Origin: Halobacillus litoralis
GTDB taxonomy: Bacteria > Bacillota > Bacilli > Bacillales > Halobacillaceae
Assembly: GCF_020171725.1 (NCBI RefSeq)
Contig: NZ_JAIVAJ010000002.1
Coordinates: 496,001-560,000 of the forward strand
DNA length: 64,000 nucleotides
Direction of reading: 5' to 3'
Shown here: positions 8,857 through 17,269 of the stretch, piece by piece
Layout: every line of letters begins with the position of its first letter
Numbering within the stretch: position 1 is the stretch's first letter
The notes under the pieces: model-generated
Database searches by the model: none
What the model was told of the DNA's origin: nothing
What the model saw: the letters and a program-made list of their open reading frames with translations, nothing else
Made by a program: the position numbers and the translations under genes

Positions 8857-9897
8857 ATGGAATCAGTTGCAGTATTAGGAGCGGGGAGCTGGGGGACGGC
8901 GCTCGCTCTCGTGTTGGCAGATAATGGACACGACGTGCGTCTATGGACACACAGGCCATCTCTGGCAGAGGAAATTAATACAAATCGGACAAATGAAAAA
9001 TATTTGAAAGACATCACGATTCCGGAAAACATCAAAGCTTCTACAGATTTAGATTACGTAGTCGACGGGGTGAATCACGTAGTGCTTGTCGTCCCGACGA
9101 AAGCTATACGTGACGTCTGTCAAAAACTGAATCATAGCTTAAAACAGAAGGTTACGATTACTCACGCTTCGAAAGGGATTGAACCAGAAACGTATAAACG
9201 TGTTTCAGAAGCCATCCGTGAAGAGCTCTCAGAAGAACTTTACGATGATATTGTCGTCCTTTCCGGACCGAGTCATGCGGAAGAAGTGAGCCTCAGACAG
9301 CCGACTACAGTAACCGTTTCAGCGGACGTATTGGAAAAGGCGGAGAACGTACAGGATTTGTTCATGAACCGACAGTTCCGTGTCTACACCTCCCCTGATA
9401 TCGTTGGCGTCGAGCTCGGTGGTGCACTCAAAAATATCATTGCCCTGGGTGCTGGCATTTCAGACGGATTGGGTTACGGAGACAATGCGAAAGCAGCTTT
9501 GATCACCAGAGGGCTCGCGGAAATCGCCCGCCTCGGCACATCCATGGGAGCGAATCCTCTTACCTTCTCTGGTCTCACGGGGATCGGAGACCTGATTGTG
9601 ACTTGTACGAGCTCACACAGCCGAAATTGGAGAGCAGGATACAAGCTCGGTCAAGGCCATGACCTTGAAGAAGTTTTAGAACAGATGGGCATGGTTGTAG
9701 AGGGTGTCCGGACAACGAAAGCAGCTTATCAACTCTCGGATTCACAAGAGGTTGAGATGCCGATTACTGCTGGCATTTATCAAATTTTATTTGAGTCTCA
9801 AGATCCGAGAGACGTCGTGGATCAATTGATGACGCGGATCAAAAGACATGAAATGGAAGACTTGACGAATATTCTTGGTCAGCAAATGAATGACTGA
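8857..9897 (+). CDS. gpsA: NAD(P)H-dependent glycerol-3-phosphate dehydrogenase
   Basis: Reduces dihydroxyacetone phosphate to sn-glycerol-3-phosphate for phospholipid synthesis. It has 346 residues. The Rossmann motif GAGSWGTALA begins at residue 8, and HASKGIE, SGPSHAEEV and the catalytic-lysine region ELGGALKNIIALGAG are all intact. AAAGGAG precedes the ATG. Cotranscription with der is likely because no terminator separates them. Together with plsC it covers two early steps of phospholipid synthesis in this region. Confidence 0.97.
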   Translation: MESVAVLGAGSWGTALALVLADNGHDVRLWTHRPSLAEEINTNRTNEKYLKDITIPENIKASTDLDYVVDGVNHVVLVVPTKAIRDVCQKLNHSLKQKVTITHASKGIEPETYKRVSEAIREELSEELYDDIVVLSGPSHAEEVSLRQPTTVTVSADVLEKAENVQDLFMNRQFRVYTSPDIVGVELGGALKNIIALGAGISDGLGYGDNAKAALITRGLAEIARLGTSMGANPLTFSGLTGIGDLIVTCTSSHSRNWRAGYKLGQGHDLEEVLEQMGMVVEGVRTTKAAYQLSDSQEVEMPITAGIYQILFESQDPRDVVDQLMTRIKRHEMEDLTNILGQQMND

Positions 9898-9924
9898 CAC
9901 ATCGATCTCTTCGTGCATATACTA
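9898..9924 (+). promoter_or_regulatory. SigK-like promoter of spoVIF
   Basis: CATATACTA fits the mother-cell SigK -10 (CATANNNTA) exactly, with CAC 15 bases upstream at the -35 place. It begins at the gpsA stop and lies 35 bases before spoVIF. B. subtilis spoVIF is SigK-transcribed (established). Confidence 0.55.
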
Positions 9925-9958
9925 TCCAGAACCCAACGCACGAGGAGGTCAATGATTC

Positions 9959-10216
9959 ATGAGTGATTTTCAAAAGAGCATTTTCGATCACCTGAAGAAG
10001 AAGGGGAATATTGACGCCGATGAAGTGTTCAAAGTGGCGAACTCCGTCCAGAGCGCAGACTTCACGGATGAGAAGACCGTTCGGAAATTGATACGTCAAC
10101 TTTCGAATGTGGCTGGAAAGCCAGTGTCAAAGCAGAAGGAAGATAAAATCGTCGAAGCCGTCACCAAGCAGAACATGCCTTTAGATATGAACACGCTCGG
10201 AAGATTTTTGAAATAA
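9959..10216 (+). CDS. spoVIF: Stage VI sporulation protein F
   Basis: An 85-residue protein of the SpoVIF (YjcC) family, a mother-cell protein needed for proper coat assembly and spore resistance through its effect on GerE. The family core is recognisable: FFDHLKKKG-like N-terminus, ADEVFKVANSVQ, and TVRKLIRQLSNVAGKPVSKQKEDKIV. GAGGAGGT precedes the ATG. In B. subtilis the gene is elsewhere; here it lies between gpsA and yphE under its own SigK-like promoter. Confidence 0.88.
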   Translation: MSDFQKSIFDHLKKKGNIDADEVFKVANSVQSADFTDEKTVRKLIRQLSNVAGKPVSKQKEDKIVEAVTKQNMPLDMNTLGRFLK

Positions 10217-10318
10217 ATTCTTAAATGCTGGGCTCCTGATGAGGCAGTCCTTTGAAAAACAGCATAGAATAACTCGCAGCAATCATTACACATGAGCTGA
10301 ACGGGGATTATTTAGTCA

Positions 10319-10350
10319 ACCGGAACATTCCATATGTTCCGGTCTATTTT
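10319..10350 (+). terminator. Terminator between spoVIF and yphE
   Basis: ACCGGAACA / TGTTCCGGT stem (9 bp, 7-base loop) followed by CTATTTTTG. Confidence 0.75.
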
Positions 10351-10397
10351 TGTTCATCATTGTTCATTCCCATGACGTCTTACAGGGGGAGTGCAAT

Positions 10398-10409
10398 GTG
10401 TGGTATAAT
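10398..10409 (+). promoter_or_regulatory. Extended -10 SigA promoter of yphE-yphF
   Basis: A perfect TATAAT at 10404 with a TGG extended -10 element. CTTACA at 10379 is a possible, over-long-spaced -35. The yphE start is 33 bases downstream. Confidence 0.6.
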
Positions 10410-10441
10410 GCTAGAAGATTGTGGAGGAAAGAGGGGGATAG

Positions 10442-10642
10442 ATGATGTCTGTAGCGATGTTAAAGATGTATATTTCTTTTGGGGGCATCATTTCATTATT
10501 TTTAGCGGTAGCACTCATTTACTTAAGCCGGCATAAGCTTTCAGGCTTTATGTCAAGCATTGTAGCAGTATTTGCATACTTATTTATGATCCTTGGAGGG
10601 ATCATCATTTTCTATATTGTGATGAGCGGACCGACAGCATGA
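10442..10642 (+). CDS. yphE: YphE-like small membrane protein (DUF2768 type)
   Basis: A 66-residue protein with two membrane helices (about 8-27 and 37-60) joined by a short basic loop (SRHKLSG). It matches the small YphE family that precedes yphF in Bacillus; no function is known. Two adjacent ATG codons (10442 and 10445) are both served by the purine-rich AGGAAAGAGGGGG. It ends 16 bases before yphF and shares its promoter. Confidence 0.75.
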   Translation: MMSVAMLKMYISFGGIISLFLAVALIYLSRHKLSGFMSSIVAVFAYLFMILGGIIIFYIVMSGPTA

Positions 10643-10658
10643 AGAAGGAGGCCTGGAT

Positions 10659-11378
10659 ATGAAAAGGCTTAAGCTACTCATTTTTCCTGTTTTGGTCGTT
10701 CTTTTGTCTGGATGCCTTTATCCGAATGCAGAACTTAAGAAGAATCAAGTACCAAATCAGGTTCAATTAGAATCGATTCAACATGCAGTTGAACAATTCC
10801 AAACCAATGAGAATGGACTGCTTCCCATTAAAACGAAACCTCAGGAAACACCGATTTTCCAAAAATATTTATTGGACTTCGATAAGTTGAAGCAGCGTGC
10901 CTTGATTGGGGAGCTGCCGGGTACTTCTTTTGAAAATGGTGGCTATTATCAATATGTCATCATTCATCCTGAAACGGATCCTACAGTAAAAGTGTTGGAC
11001 CTTCGTACAACGGAAGCGCTCCGCTCCCTGCAGGTGAAATCGACTTTTTATCAACAGAGTCATCAGTATCCGCCATTTGGTGATCAAATAGCGAAAGGGG
11101 TTTACGAGCTTGATCATAGCAAGTTAGGGTTGGACGAGCCCCCTATGATCGACAGTCCGTATTCAGAGCAGATGCTGCCCGTTTATTTGAACGCAAATGG
11201 TGAAGTGCTTATCGATTATCGAAAAGATTTGTATGCCTATTTGAACGAAAAAGACCACGACTATCAAACAGGGGACGATATCCGATATTTACTGACCGAT
11301 TACGCTCCGTTTGTACCCGGTTATTCTGAAGAATATACCGTGGAGGGTGGAGAGCCCATTTTTATGAGTGAACACTAA
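10659..11378 (+). CDS. yphF: YphF-like lipoprotein
   Basis: A 239-residue exported lipoprotein. Its N-terminus has a basic start, a hydrophobic core and the lipobox LLSGC at about 15-19, so it should be lipidated and anchored outside the membrane. The rest is soluble with no recognised catalytic motif. GAAGGAGG lies 8 bases before the ATG. Position and type match B. subtilis yphF, upstream of spoIVA; function unknown. Confidence 0.78.
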   Translation: MKRLKLLIFPVLVVLLSGCLYPNAELKKNQVPNQVQLESIQHAVEQFQTNENGLLPIKTKPQETPIFQKYLLDFDKLKQRALIGELPGTSFENGGYYQYVIIHPETDPTVKVLDLRTTEALRSLQVKSTFYQQSHQYPPFGDQIAKGVYELDHSKLGLDEPPMIDSPYSEQMLPVYLNANGEVLIDYRKDLYAYLNEKDHDYQTGDDIRYLLTDYAPFVPGYSEEYTVEGGEPIFMSEH

Positions 11379-11388
11379 TCCTGAAACG

Positions 11389-11423
11389 AAAACCGCTTCC
11401 TAGTTATAGGGGGGCGGTTTTTT
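11389..11423 (+). terminator. Terminator of yphE-yphF
   Basis: AAAACCGC...CC / GG...GCGGTTTT stem with a T run (GGCGGTTTTTTG), 11 bases after the yphF stop. Confidence 0.8.
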
Positions 11424-11964
11424 GTTATACCTTTCATGACGAGTGTCTGGTCTCATGCTTGACTTAAGAGACAAATCCCACTCTTTGCGCGTGAAGAAAC
11501 ACTATGCGAACCAGGTGTGCCCCTCCTATCGTGGAGTTTTATTTGATCTGAGATACAGATAGGAACAGCATTTGAGAGCTCATGGAGCCTTCTTCAGTGA
11601 CTGAGAACGTTCTCATACAGAGAGAATTTCACTCGCGTGAGGAAAACGGCGTCTATTTCCTATACACTGTGCATTGTCTCAAGTCGTAAACGAATAAGGG
11701 AATAAACCTGCATAGCCCTCCCGACGCACTCTTTTAAGACCGTCCTCGGTCTTCAAGTCCCCCTCTATCCATCTCCTCATCTTATACCCCTATCAGTCCT
11801 TCGAATCGTTAGGACAGCATGTTTCACAATCTATGAAAATAGAAGAAGATGAAAACCCCCCCTAGAAGAAAAATGAAAAAGATCTGAAGTTCTGGGAATG
11901 AAAGTGCGAGTGCTCAGATACATATAGAAGAAGAATGACGACCGAAGCATTTTCAACGTTTCTG
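11424..11964. other. Long non-coding gap before spoIVA
   Basis: No ORF with a ribosome site was found on either strand. Structures seen are a 14-bp palindrome at 11602-11615 (listed separately) and a small hairpin AAGACCG / CGGTCTT at 11736-11753. A TTGACT at 11459 has no matching -10. Such length is unusual in this compact window. Confidence 0.6.
11602..11615. promoter_or_regulatory. cre-like palindrome (possible CcpA/LacI-family operator)
   Basis: TGAGAACGTTCTCA is a perfect 14-bp palindrome fitting the catabolite-responsive element pattern TGWNANCGNTNWCA at every defined position. It is 430 bases upstream of the spoIVA start and about 220 bases after yphF. No promoter was recognised next to it, so its target is unclear. 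Confidence 0.4.
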
Positions 11965-11994
11965 TCATATTCCAATAGGACAACATCATAGACT
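11965..11994 (+). promoter_or_regulatory. SigE-type promoter of spoIVA
   Basis: TCATATT fits the SigE -35 (KMATATT) fully. After a 15-base spacer, CATAGACT matches 7 of 8 of the -10 (CATACANT). It lies 52 bases before the spoIVA start, and B. subtilis spoIVA is SigE-dependent (established). Confidence 0.75.
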
Positions 11995-12045
11995 TAGATT
12001 GTCTAGGCTTGTATGTTGGTGAAATATTATTTGGGAGGGGATCCT

Positions 12046-13524
12046 TTGGAAAAGGTAGATATCTTTAGCGATATTTCCAAACGGACAAATGGAGATATTT
12101 ATTTAGGCGTGGTTGGGGCGGTGCGTACCGGCAAGTCTACATTCATAAAGAAATTCATGGAGCTTGTTGTTCTGCCGAATATGGAAGAAGAGTCTGATCG
12201 TGAACGAGCTCTTGATGAGCTTCCGCAAAGTGCTGCCGGAAAACAGATCATGACGACGGAACCTAAATTCGTTCCGAACCAAGCGGCCACGATCAACTTG
12301 GATGAGCATCTGGATATCCGGGTTCGTATGGTGGATTGTGTAGGCTATGCAGTCAACGGGGCTGTAGGATATGAAGACGAACACGGACCTCGTATGATTC
12401 ACACTCCGTGGTATGAAGAAGCGATTCCTTTTCAGGAAGCAGCTGAAATCGGTACTCAGAAAGTAATCCAAGAGCACTCGACCATTGGTATTGTAGTAAC
12501 AACGGATGGAACCATCGGGGAAATCGGAAGGCATGATTATGTTGAGGCAGAAGAAAAAGTCGTAGAGGAATTGAGAGAAGTAGGGAAGCCGTTTATCATG
12601 GTGATCAACTCTGCTCAACCTCATCATGACAGTACAGAACGTTTGAGAGCAGAACTCGCTGAGAAATACGATATCCCTGTTCTGGCTTTATCTGTTGAGA
12701 GTATGCGAGAAAAGGATGTCCAAAGCGTCCTCCGTGAAGCGCTATTTGAATTTCCTGTATTGGAAGTGAATGTGAACCTCCCGAGCTGGGTGATGGTACT
12801 GGATTCCAGACACTGGCTCCGAAACAATTTACAAAATGCAATTGAAGAAACTGTCAAAGACATTAAGAGACTGAGAGACGTAGACAGGGTCATCGGAAAC
12901 TTTGACAATTATGAGCATATTACCGGCGCGCACATTTCTGGTATGGATCTGGGTGAGGGGATTGCCGAGATTGATCTGAGAGCTCCAGAGCAGCTTTATG
13001 ATCAAGTGTTAAAAGAAATTGTCGGAGAAGAAATCAGAGGCAAAGACCATTTGCTGGAGATTATGCAGGACTTCTCTCATGCGAAGCGGGAGTATGACCA
13101 AGTAGCGGATGCACTGCAAATGGTCAAGCAAACTGGGTACGGCATTGCAGCGCCAAGTCTTGAGGAAATGGCATTAGATGAACCTGAGATTATCCGTCAG
13201 GGCTCAAGATTCGGGGTTCGTCTGCGAGCGGTCGCTCCATCGATTCACATGGTCAAGGTTGATGTGCATTCTGAATTCTCTCCAATCATCGGTACAGAGA
13301 AACAGAGCGAAGAATTGGTGAGGTATTTGATGCAGGACTTTGAGGAAGATCCTCTTTCCATTTGGAATTCGGATATATTCGGCAGATCGCTGAGCTCTAT
13401 TGTAAGAGAAGGGATTCAAGCGAAGCTCGCGCTTATGCCAGAGAATGCACGCTATAAATTACAAGAAACGCTGGAACGAATTATCAACGAAGGTTCCGGC
13501 GGTATGATTGCTATTATATTATAA
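12046..13524 (+). CDS. spoIVA: Stage IV sporulation protein A (coat-basement ATPase)
   Basis: The morphogenetic ATPase that polymerises on the forespore surface and anchors the spore coat. The TTG at 12046 gives 492 residues, the B. subtilis length, and follows GGGAGGGG closely; an upstream ATG at 12013 would add 11 residues without a good ribosome site. The Walker A GAVRTGKST, the DCVGY switch region, the DGTIG stretch and the conserved C-terminus (SGGMIAIIL) are intact. It is monocistronic between a SigE-like promoter and a terminator. Confidence 0.97.
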   Translation: MEKVDIFSDISKRTNGDIYLGVVGAVRTGKSTFIKKFMELVVLPNMEEESDRERALDELPQSAAGKQIMTTEPKFVPNQAATINLDEHLDIRVRMVDCVGYAVNGAVGYEDEHGPRMIHTPWYEEAIPFQEAAEIGTQKVIQEHSTIGIVVTTDGTIGEIGRHDYVEAEEKVVEELREVGKPFIMVINSAQPHHDSTERLRAELAEKYDIPVLALSVESMREKDVQSVLREALFEFPVLEVNVNLPSWVMVLDSRHWLRNNLQNAIEETVKDIKRLRDVDRVIGNFDNYEHITGAHISGMDLGEGIAEIDLRAPEQLYDQVLKEIVGEEIRGKDHLLEIMQDFSHAKREYDQVADALQMVKQTGYGIAAPSLEEMALDEPEIIRQGSRFGVRLRAVAPSIHMVKVDVHSEFSPIIGTEKQSEELVRYLMQDFEEDPLSIWNSDIFGRSLSSIVREGIQAKLALMPENARYKLQETLERIINEGSGGMIAIIL

Positions 13525-13554
13525 CGGCTCCTCGTGAGCCGTTATTATTTTTTT
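13522..13554 (+). terminator. Terminator of spoIVA
   Basis: TAACGGCTC / GAGCCGTTA stem (9 bp, 5-base loop) overlapping the stop codon, followed by TTATTTTTTT. Confidence 0.85.
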
Positions 13555-13972
13555 GCACCATAAAATCGGCTGCCATTTCGCCCTCTCAATAAGGGTAAGC
13601 CCTCTCATTCCTCGTGGAGATCGGGAAAAGCGTAGGTTTTTCAAAAAAAAATTTCTACTTGAGAAGAGGAATTTTCATCAGAAGTGTCGTATATAACGAT
13701 AGAGCCTAGAAAAACCAATTGAAACCTTGTCATATCAAGGGTTTGAGTGACTTGCGCACGAAAACCAATTGTGTTAGTCTATTTGTGAAATGAGGCGGAA
13801 TTCAGCGTTGAAATCGCGTTGTAATGCGATTTTAAAGGTATTATCTATTGAATTTCCGTGAAAACTCGTTTAATATAAGGCTTGTCATCGGATGATGACC
13901 TTAAAAAACACATTTATAGCAGACCTTCGTCTGCTTGAATGAGATTAACCCTCTTGAGAGGAGGTGAATGTC
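13555..13972 (+). promoter_or_regulatory. hbs upstream region and structured leader
   Basis: About 420 non-coding bases. Contents: a direct repeat AAAACCAATTG at 13711-13721 and 13761-13771 (exactly 50 bases apart), a candidate promoter at 13752, and three hairpins in the presumed leader: AAATCGC/GCGATTT (13811-13832), GTCATC/GATGAC (13884-13899) and AGCAGAC-CTTC-GTCTGCT (13918-13935). A long structured leader on a very highly expressed gene may affect mRNA stability or initiation; that is inference. Confidence 0.5.
13752..13780 (+). promoter_or_regulatory. Candidate SigA promoter of hbs
   Basis: TTGCGC, 17-base spacer, TAGTCT. The second copy of the AAAACCAATTG repeat fills the spacer. The boxes are weak, so another start further upstream is possible. 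Confidence 0.4.
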
Positions 13973-14245
13973 ATGAACAAAACAGATCTTATCAATGCAG
14001 TATCTGAAAAAGCAGATCTTTCTAAAAAAGATGCTACAACAGCGGTTGATTCTGTATTCGAATCGATCATGGATTCACTTAAAGATGGTGACAAAGTTCA
14101 GCTTATCGGCTTCGGTAACTTTGAAGTACGTGAGCGTGCGGCTCGTAAAGGTCGTAATCCACAAACTGGTGAAGAGATCGAAATCTCTGCAAGCAAAGTT
14201 CCAGCTTTCAAACCAGGTAAAGCCCTTAAAGACGCGGTTAAATAA
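13973..14245 (+). CDS. hbs: Histone-like DNA-binding protein HU (HBsu)
   Basis: The essential nucleoid protein. Ninety residues, with the HU signature [20 protein letters not shown] in the DNA-binding arm and the [15 protein letters not shown]-terminus. The ATG at 13973 is preceded by GAGGAGGTGA at ideal spacing; an in-frame GTG at 13964 lies within that site and was rejected. Position between spoIVA and mtrB matches B. subtilis, except that folE, which follows hbs there, is absent. Confidence 0.97.
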   Translation: MNKTDLINAVSEKADLSKKDATTAVDSVFESIMDSLKDGDKVQLIGFGNFEVRERAARKGRNPQTGEEIEISASKVPAFKPGKALKDAVK

Positions 14246-14263
14246 TAGCTACATAGGGCTGAT

Positions 14264-14297
14264 AAAAAAGGGTGCGTTGTGCACCCTTTTTTATTTT
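14264..14297 (+). terminator. Terminator of hbs
   Basis: AAAAAAGGGTGC / GCACCCTTTTTT stem with a 5-base loop and a T-rich tail. Confidence 0.9.
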
Positions 14298-14321
14298 TAC
14301 TTATCGGCATCTATAGATGCT

Positions 14322-14350
14322 TTGACATCATACATCGAGTGAGAGATATT
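14322..14350 (+). promoter_or_regulatory. SigA promoter of mtrB
   Basis: Perfect TTGACA, 17-base spacer, GATATT, ending 21 bases before the mtrB start. Confidence 0.65.
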
Positions 14351-14371
14351 AGAAGAAAAGGAGACTAATGA

Positions 14372-14596
14372 ATGAGTGCAAATAATAATGATTTCTTCGT
14401 CATAAAAGCGATGGAAGATGGCGTAAATGTCATCGGCTTGACTAGAGGGACAGATACTCGTTTTCATCATTCCGAAAAATTGGACCGTGGAGAAGTGATG
14501 ATTGCTCAGTTTACGGAGCACACATCAGCTGTAAAGGTACGCGGCAAGGCTGTCATTCAGACAAGTCACGGTGAGATGACGAACGAAGCGGAGTAG
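14372..14596 (+). CDS. mtrB: trp RNA-binding attenuation protein TRAP
   Basis: A 74-residue subunit of the 11-mer that binds tryptophan and then wraps (G/U)AG repeats in trp mRNAs. It is nearly identical in pattern to B. subtilis Mtr[32 protein letters not shown] and [16 protein letters not shown], with the basic RNA-binding residues retained. AAAGGAG precedes the ATG. In B. subtilis it is cotranscribed with folE (mtrA); here it has its own promoter and no folE. No trp biosynthetic gene is in the window. Confidence 0.97.
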   Translation: MSANNNDFFVIKAMEDGVNVIGLTRGTDTRFHHSEKLDRGEVMIAQFTEHTSAVKVRGKAVIQTSHGEMTNEAE

Positions 14597-14643
14597 CGAA
14601 GCATAGCTGAAGGGTCTTCGGAAGCGTATCAAACGGGAAATGT

Positions 14644-14651
14644 GCTATACT
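14644..14651 (+). promoter_or_regulatory. Candidate -10 element of hepS-menG-hepT
   Basis: TATACT preceded by TGC (extended -10) between mtrB and hepS. No good -35 was seen. Confidence 0.35.
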
Positions 14652-14689
14652 AAGTGTGGCAATTGTTAAGGAAGGACAAGGTGATCGAG

Positions 14690-15481
14690 TTGAACTCTAC
14701 TGATAACCATATCAAACAACTTAAAGACAAAATAGCTTCAAGAATTCGCCATCCTTTTTTGGTTAAATTCGTTCAGGAACCGTTGATCGATGAGGATAAA
14801 CTCGTTCTGTTGTCATCCATCATGGACCACACGAGCCTGTCCCAAGTGAAAAAAGAGCAGTATATCATTACGACGATGCTTGTTCAGATTGCTCTTGATA
14901 CACACGACCTCGTCACCTTGACCGATGAAGAGGATGACAGGGAGACCGTCCGCAATCGTCAATTAACCGTTTTGGCAGGGGATTACTACAGTGGTCTGTA
15001 TTATTACCTGCTGTCTCAGTTAGACGATATACCCATGATTCATACACTGGCAGGAGCCATTAAAGAAATCAACGAACTTAAAATGGAACTTTATTATAAA
15101 GATGTAGAATCTTTCCAGGAATTTTTAAATGGCCTGAAGAAAGTCGAATCCCTCTTGATTCAGCGCGTGGCTTCTTATGTTCAGAGATCGTCCATCAATG
15201 ATATGGCTGGAGAGTGGCTGCTTGCGAAGAAACTGATGGTCGAGAAACGCAGCTATCAAGAAGGGAAATTTTCACCTCTGATGGATACATTAATCAACCG
15301 TGAAGGCAGTCACAGCGGCGGACAAGTGATGATTCATATTGAGCAGATGCTTCAACATCATATGCACCGCTTAGAGAACTCCGTTTCACAGCTGCCTATT
15401 CATTTTAATTGGCTGAAGTCGTACATGCACTCCGCCATCCATCATCAATTCAATCACAGACAGATAGCGGAAGAAGGGTAA
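14690..15481 (+). CDS. hepS: Heptaprenyl diphosphate synthase component I
   Basis: The small, non-catalytic partner of HepT; together they make the C35 prenyl chain of menaquinone-7. It has 263 residues from the TTG at 14690, which follows AGGTGATC at good spacing; in-frame GTG codons at 14681 and 14654 are alternatives. Conserved stretches include [34 protein letters not shown] and [12 protein letters not shown]. It lacks DDxxD motifs, as expected. The menG ATG follows two bases after the stop. Confidence 0.92.
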   Translation: MNSTDNHIKQLKDKIASRIRHPFLVKFVQEPLIDEDKLVLLSSIMDHTSLSQVKKEQYIITTMLVQIALDTHDLVTLTDEEDDRETVRNRQLTVLAGDYYSGLYYYLLSQLDDIPMIHTLAGAIKEINELKMELYYKDVESFQEFLNGLKKVESLLIQRVASYVQRSSINDMAGEWLLAKKLMVEKRSYQEGKFSPLMDTLINREGSHSGGQVMIHIEQMLQHHMHRLENSVSQLPIHFNWLKSYMHSAIHHQFNHRQIAEEG

Positions 15482-15483
15482 TT

Positions 15484-16194
15484 ATGGATCAACAAACGAA
15501 GGAACAACGCGTTCACCACGTGTTTGAAAAGATATATAAACGATATGACTCAATGAACTCGATTATTTCTTTCCAGCAGCATCGTCTCTGGCGCCGCGAT
15601 GTCATGAAGCGGATGAATGTCCAACCGGGCGATCGGGTGTTGGACGTTTGCTGTGGTACAGGGGATTGGACGATGTCACTCGCTGATGCGGTCGGAAAAG
15701 AAGGAAAAGTCATCGGTCTTGACTTTAGTGTGAACATGCTTTCTGTTGGGATCAAAAAGAAAATGCAGAAACGTTGGAGTCACGTCGAATTCGAGCATGG
15801 AAATGCCATGGATCTTCCCTATGAAGACGACAGCTTTGATTATGTGACCATCGGTTTTGGCTTGAGAAACGTCCCTGATTATCAGCAGGTGCTCAATGAA
15901 ATGTTCAGAGTCGTGAAGCCTGGCGGAAAAGTGGTCTGTCTTGAAACATCACAACCGACAAACCCTCTATTCAAAGGCATCTATTATTTTTATTTCGGCA
16001 ATGTCATGCCTGTATTCGGTAAGCTGTTTGCGAAAAGTTATCAGGAATACAGCTGGTTACATGAATCTGCAAAAGATTTTCCCGACCAGGAGGAACTGAA
16101 GCAGATGTTCTATAATGCCGGATTCAAACCTGTGCGTGTAAAGTCCTATACAGGAGGCGTCGCTGCGATGCATATGGGGGAAAAGCAAGAATGA
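15484..16194 (+). CDS. menG: Demethylmenaquinone methyltransferase
   Basis: Performs the last step of menaquinone synthesis, C-methylation of demethylmenaquinone with SAM. It has 236 residues. Class I methyltransferase motifs are clear: motif [13 protein letters not shown], then the UbiE/MenG signatures [17 protein letters not shown] at the N-terminus and [23 protein letters not shown] stretch in the middle. It sits between the two subunits of the prenyl synthase, as in B. subtilis. Confidence 0.96.
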   Translation: MDQQTKEQRVHHVFEKIYKRYDSMNSIISFQQHRLWRRDVMKRMNVQPGDRVLDVCCGTGDWTMSLADAVGKEGKVIGLDFSVNMLSVGIKKKMQKRWSHVEFEHGNAMDLPYEDDSFDYVTIGFGLRNVPDYQQVLNEMFRVVKPGGKVVCLETSQPTNPLFKGIYYFYFGNVMPVFGKLFAKSYQEYSWLHESAKDFPDQEELKQMFYNAGFKPVRVKSYTGGVAAMHMGEKQE

Positions 16195-16207
16195 AGGATG
16201 AAGTCCC

Positions 16208-17179
16208 ATGAAATTAGCCATGATCTATTCGTTTCTTAAAAATGATCTCGCTGTCATTGAAGAAGCGGTAAACGAAACGATCCAATCTGAAAACCCTGTA
16301 TTACGTGAGGCGTCCAGTCAACTACTCCAAGCAGGAGGAAAACGGATACGCCCTGTTTTTGTGCTGCTCGCAGGGAAATTCGGTGATTATGACCTGGAAC
16401 GCATGAAGGCCGTTGCCGTGTCGCTTGAACTGATACATACTGCTTCACTCGTTCATGACGATGTCATAGATGAAGCGGAAGTGAGGCGTGGGCAGCCGAC
16501 GATTAAATCACGCTGGGACAATCGCATTGCGATGTACACTGGGGACTATATCTTTGCGCGATCGCTTGAAAATATGTCGATGCTGGATAATCCACGGGCT
16601 CATCAGACGCTTGCGAAGACGATGGTGGAACTATGTCTTGGGGAGATTGAACAAATTCGGGATAAATACAACACGGACCAGAATTTGAGATCTTATTTGA
16701 GAAGAATCAAACGGAAGACGGCATTGCTTATTGCATCCAGCTGCCGCCTTGGTGCGATTGCTTCAGACGCCTGGCCGGAATATGAGCGAGCGCTTTGGGC
16801 GTATGGATATTATGTAGGAATGTCCTATCAGATCATTGACGATGTACTGGATTTCACAGCGTCTGAGAAAGAACTAGGGAAACCGGCTGGAAGTGACTTG
16901 TTACAAGGAAATATCACCCTGCCTGTACTTTATTCGATGCAGGATGCGGCGTTTAAGCAGAAGCTCGATGAGTTGTTTGAAGATAAAGAGAATCTGACCC
17001 ATGAGCAGATTGAGCCTTTAATCGAGACGATCAAGACGAATGGTTCGATAGAGAAATCTCTAGCGTTTAGTGACAGGTACTTGAAGAAGGCATACGCTTC
17101 CTTGGACCGACTGCCACCAGGACGATCAAAACAGACCCTGAAGGGGATTGCCAAATACATCGGAAAAAGAAAAGCCTAG
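16208..17179 (+). CDS. hepT: Heptaprenyl diphosphate synthase component II
   Basis: The catalytic trans-prenyltransferase subunit that builds all-trans heptaprenyl diphosphate from FPP and IPP. It has 323 residues. The first aspartate-rich motif reads LVHDDVIDEA and the second QIIDDVLDFT; GGKRIRP near the N-terminus and the C-terminal basic KYIGKRK are conserved. It follows menG by 13 bases in the hepS-menG-hepT unit. A weak hairpin TATTGC/GCAATA at 17183-17202 lies after the stop. Confidence 0.95.
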   Translation: MKLAMIYSFLKNDLAVIEEAVNETIQSENPVLREASSQLLQAGGKRIRPVFVLLAGKFGDYDLERMKAVAVSLELIHTASLVHDDVIDEAEVRRGQPTIKSRWDNRIAMYTGDYIFARSLENMSMLDNPRAHQTLAKTMVELCLGEIEQIRDKYNTDQNLRSYLRRIKRKTALLIASSCRLGAIASDAWPEYERALWAYGYYVGMSYQIIDDVLDFTASEKELGKPAGSDLLQGNITLPVLYSMQDAAFKQKLDELFEDKENLTHEQIEPLIETIKTNGSIEKSLAFSDRYLKKAYASLDRLPPGRSKQTLKGIAKYIGKRKA

Positions 17180-17228
17180 CCCTATTGCCTTCCTTAGCAA
17201 TATTTGTTAGACTTTTCTTGGCACTTAT

Positions 17229-17242
17229 TAAAAGCGCTTTCA
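17229..17242 (+). promoter_or_regulatory. Putative CcpA cre site at the ndk promoter
   Basis: TAAAAGCGCTTTCA differs from the ideal cre TGAAAGCGCTTTCA at one position. It overlaps the likely -35 (TTATTA at 17225) and precedes a TATACA -10 at 17246, so binding would be expected to repress. Read by eye. Confidence 0.45.
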
Positions 17243-17269
17243 CATTATACATAAAATGAGGTGTAGAAC

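Noticed and set aside
12103..12627. 174-codon minus-strand ORF inside spoIVA
   Set aside because: Fully inside a well-conserved gene, Cys/Arg/Phe-rich translation without family resemblance and no ribosome site.
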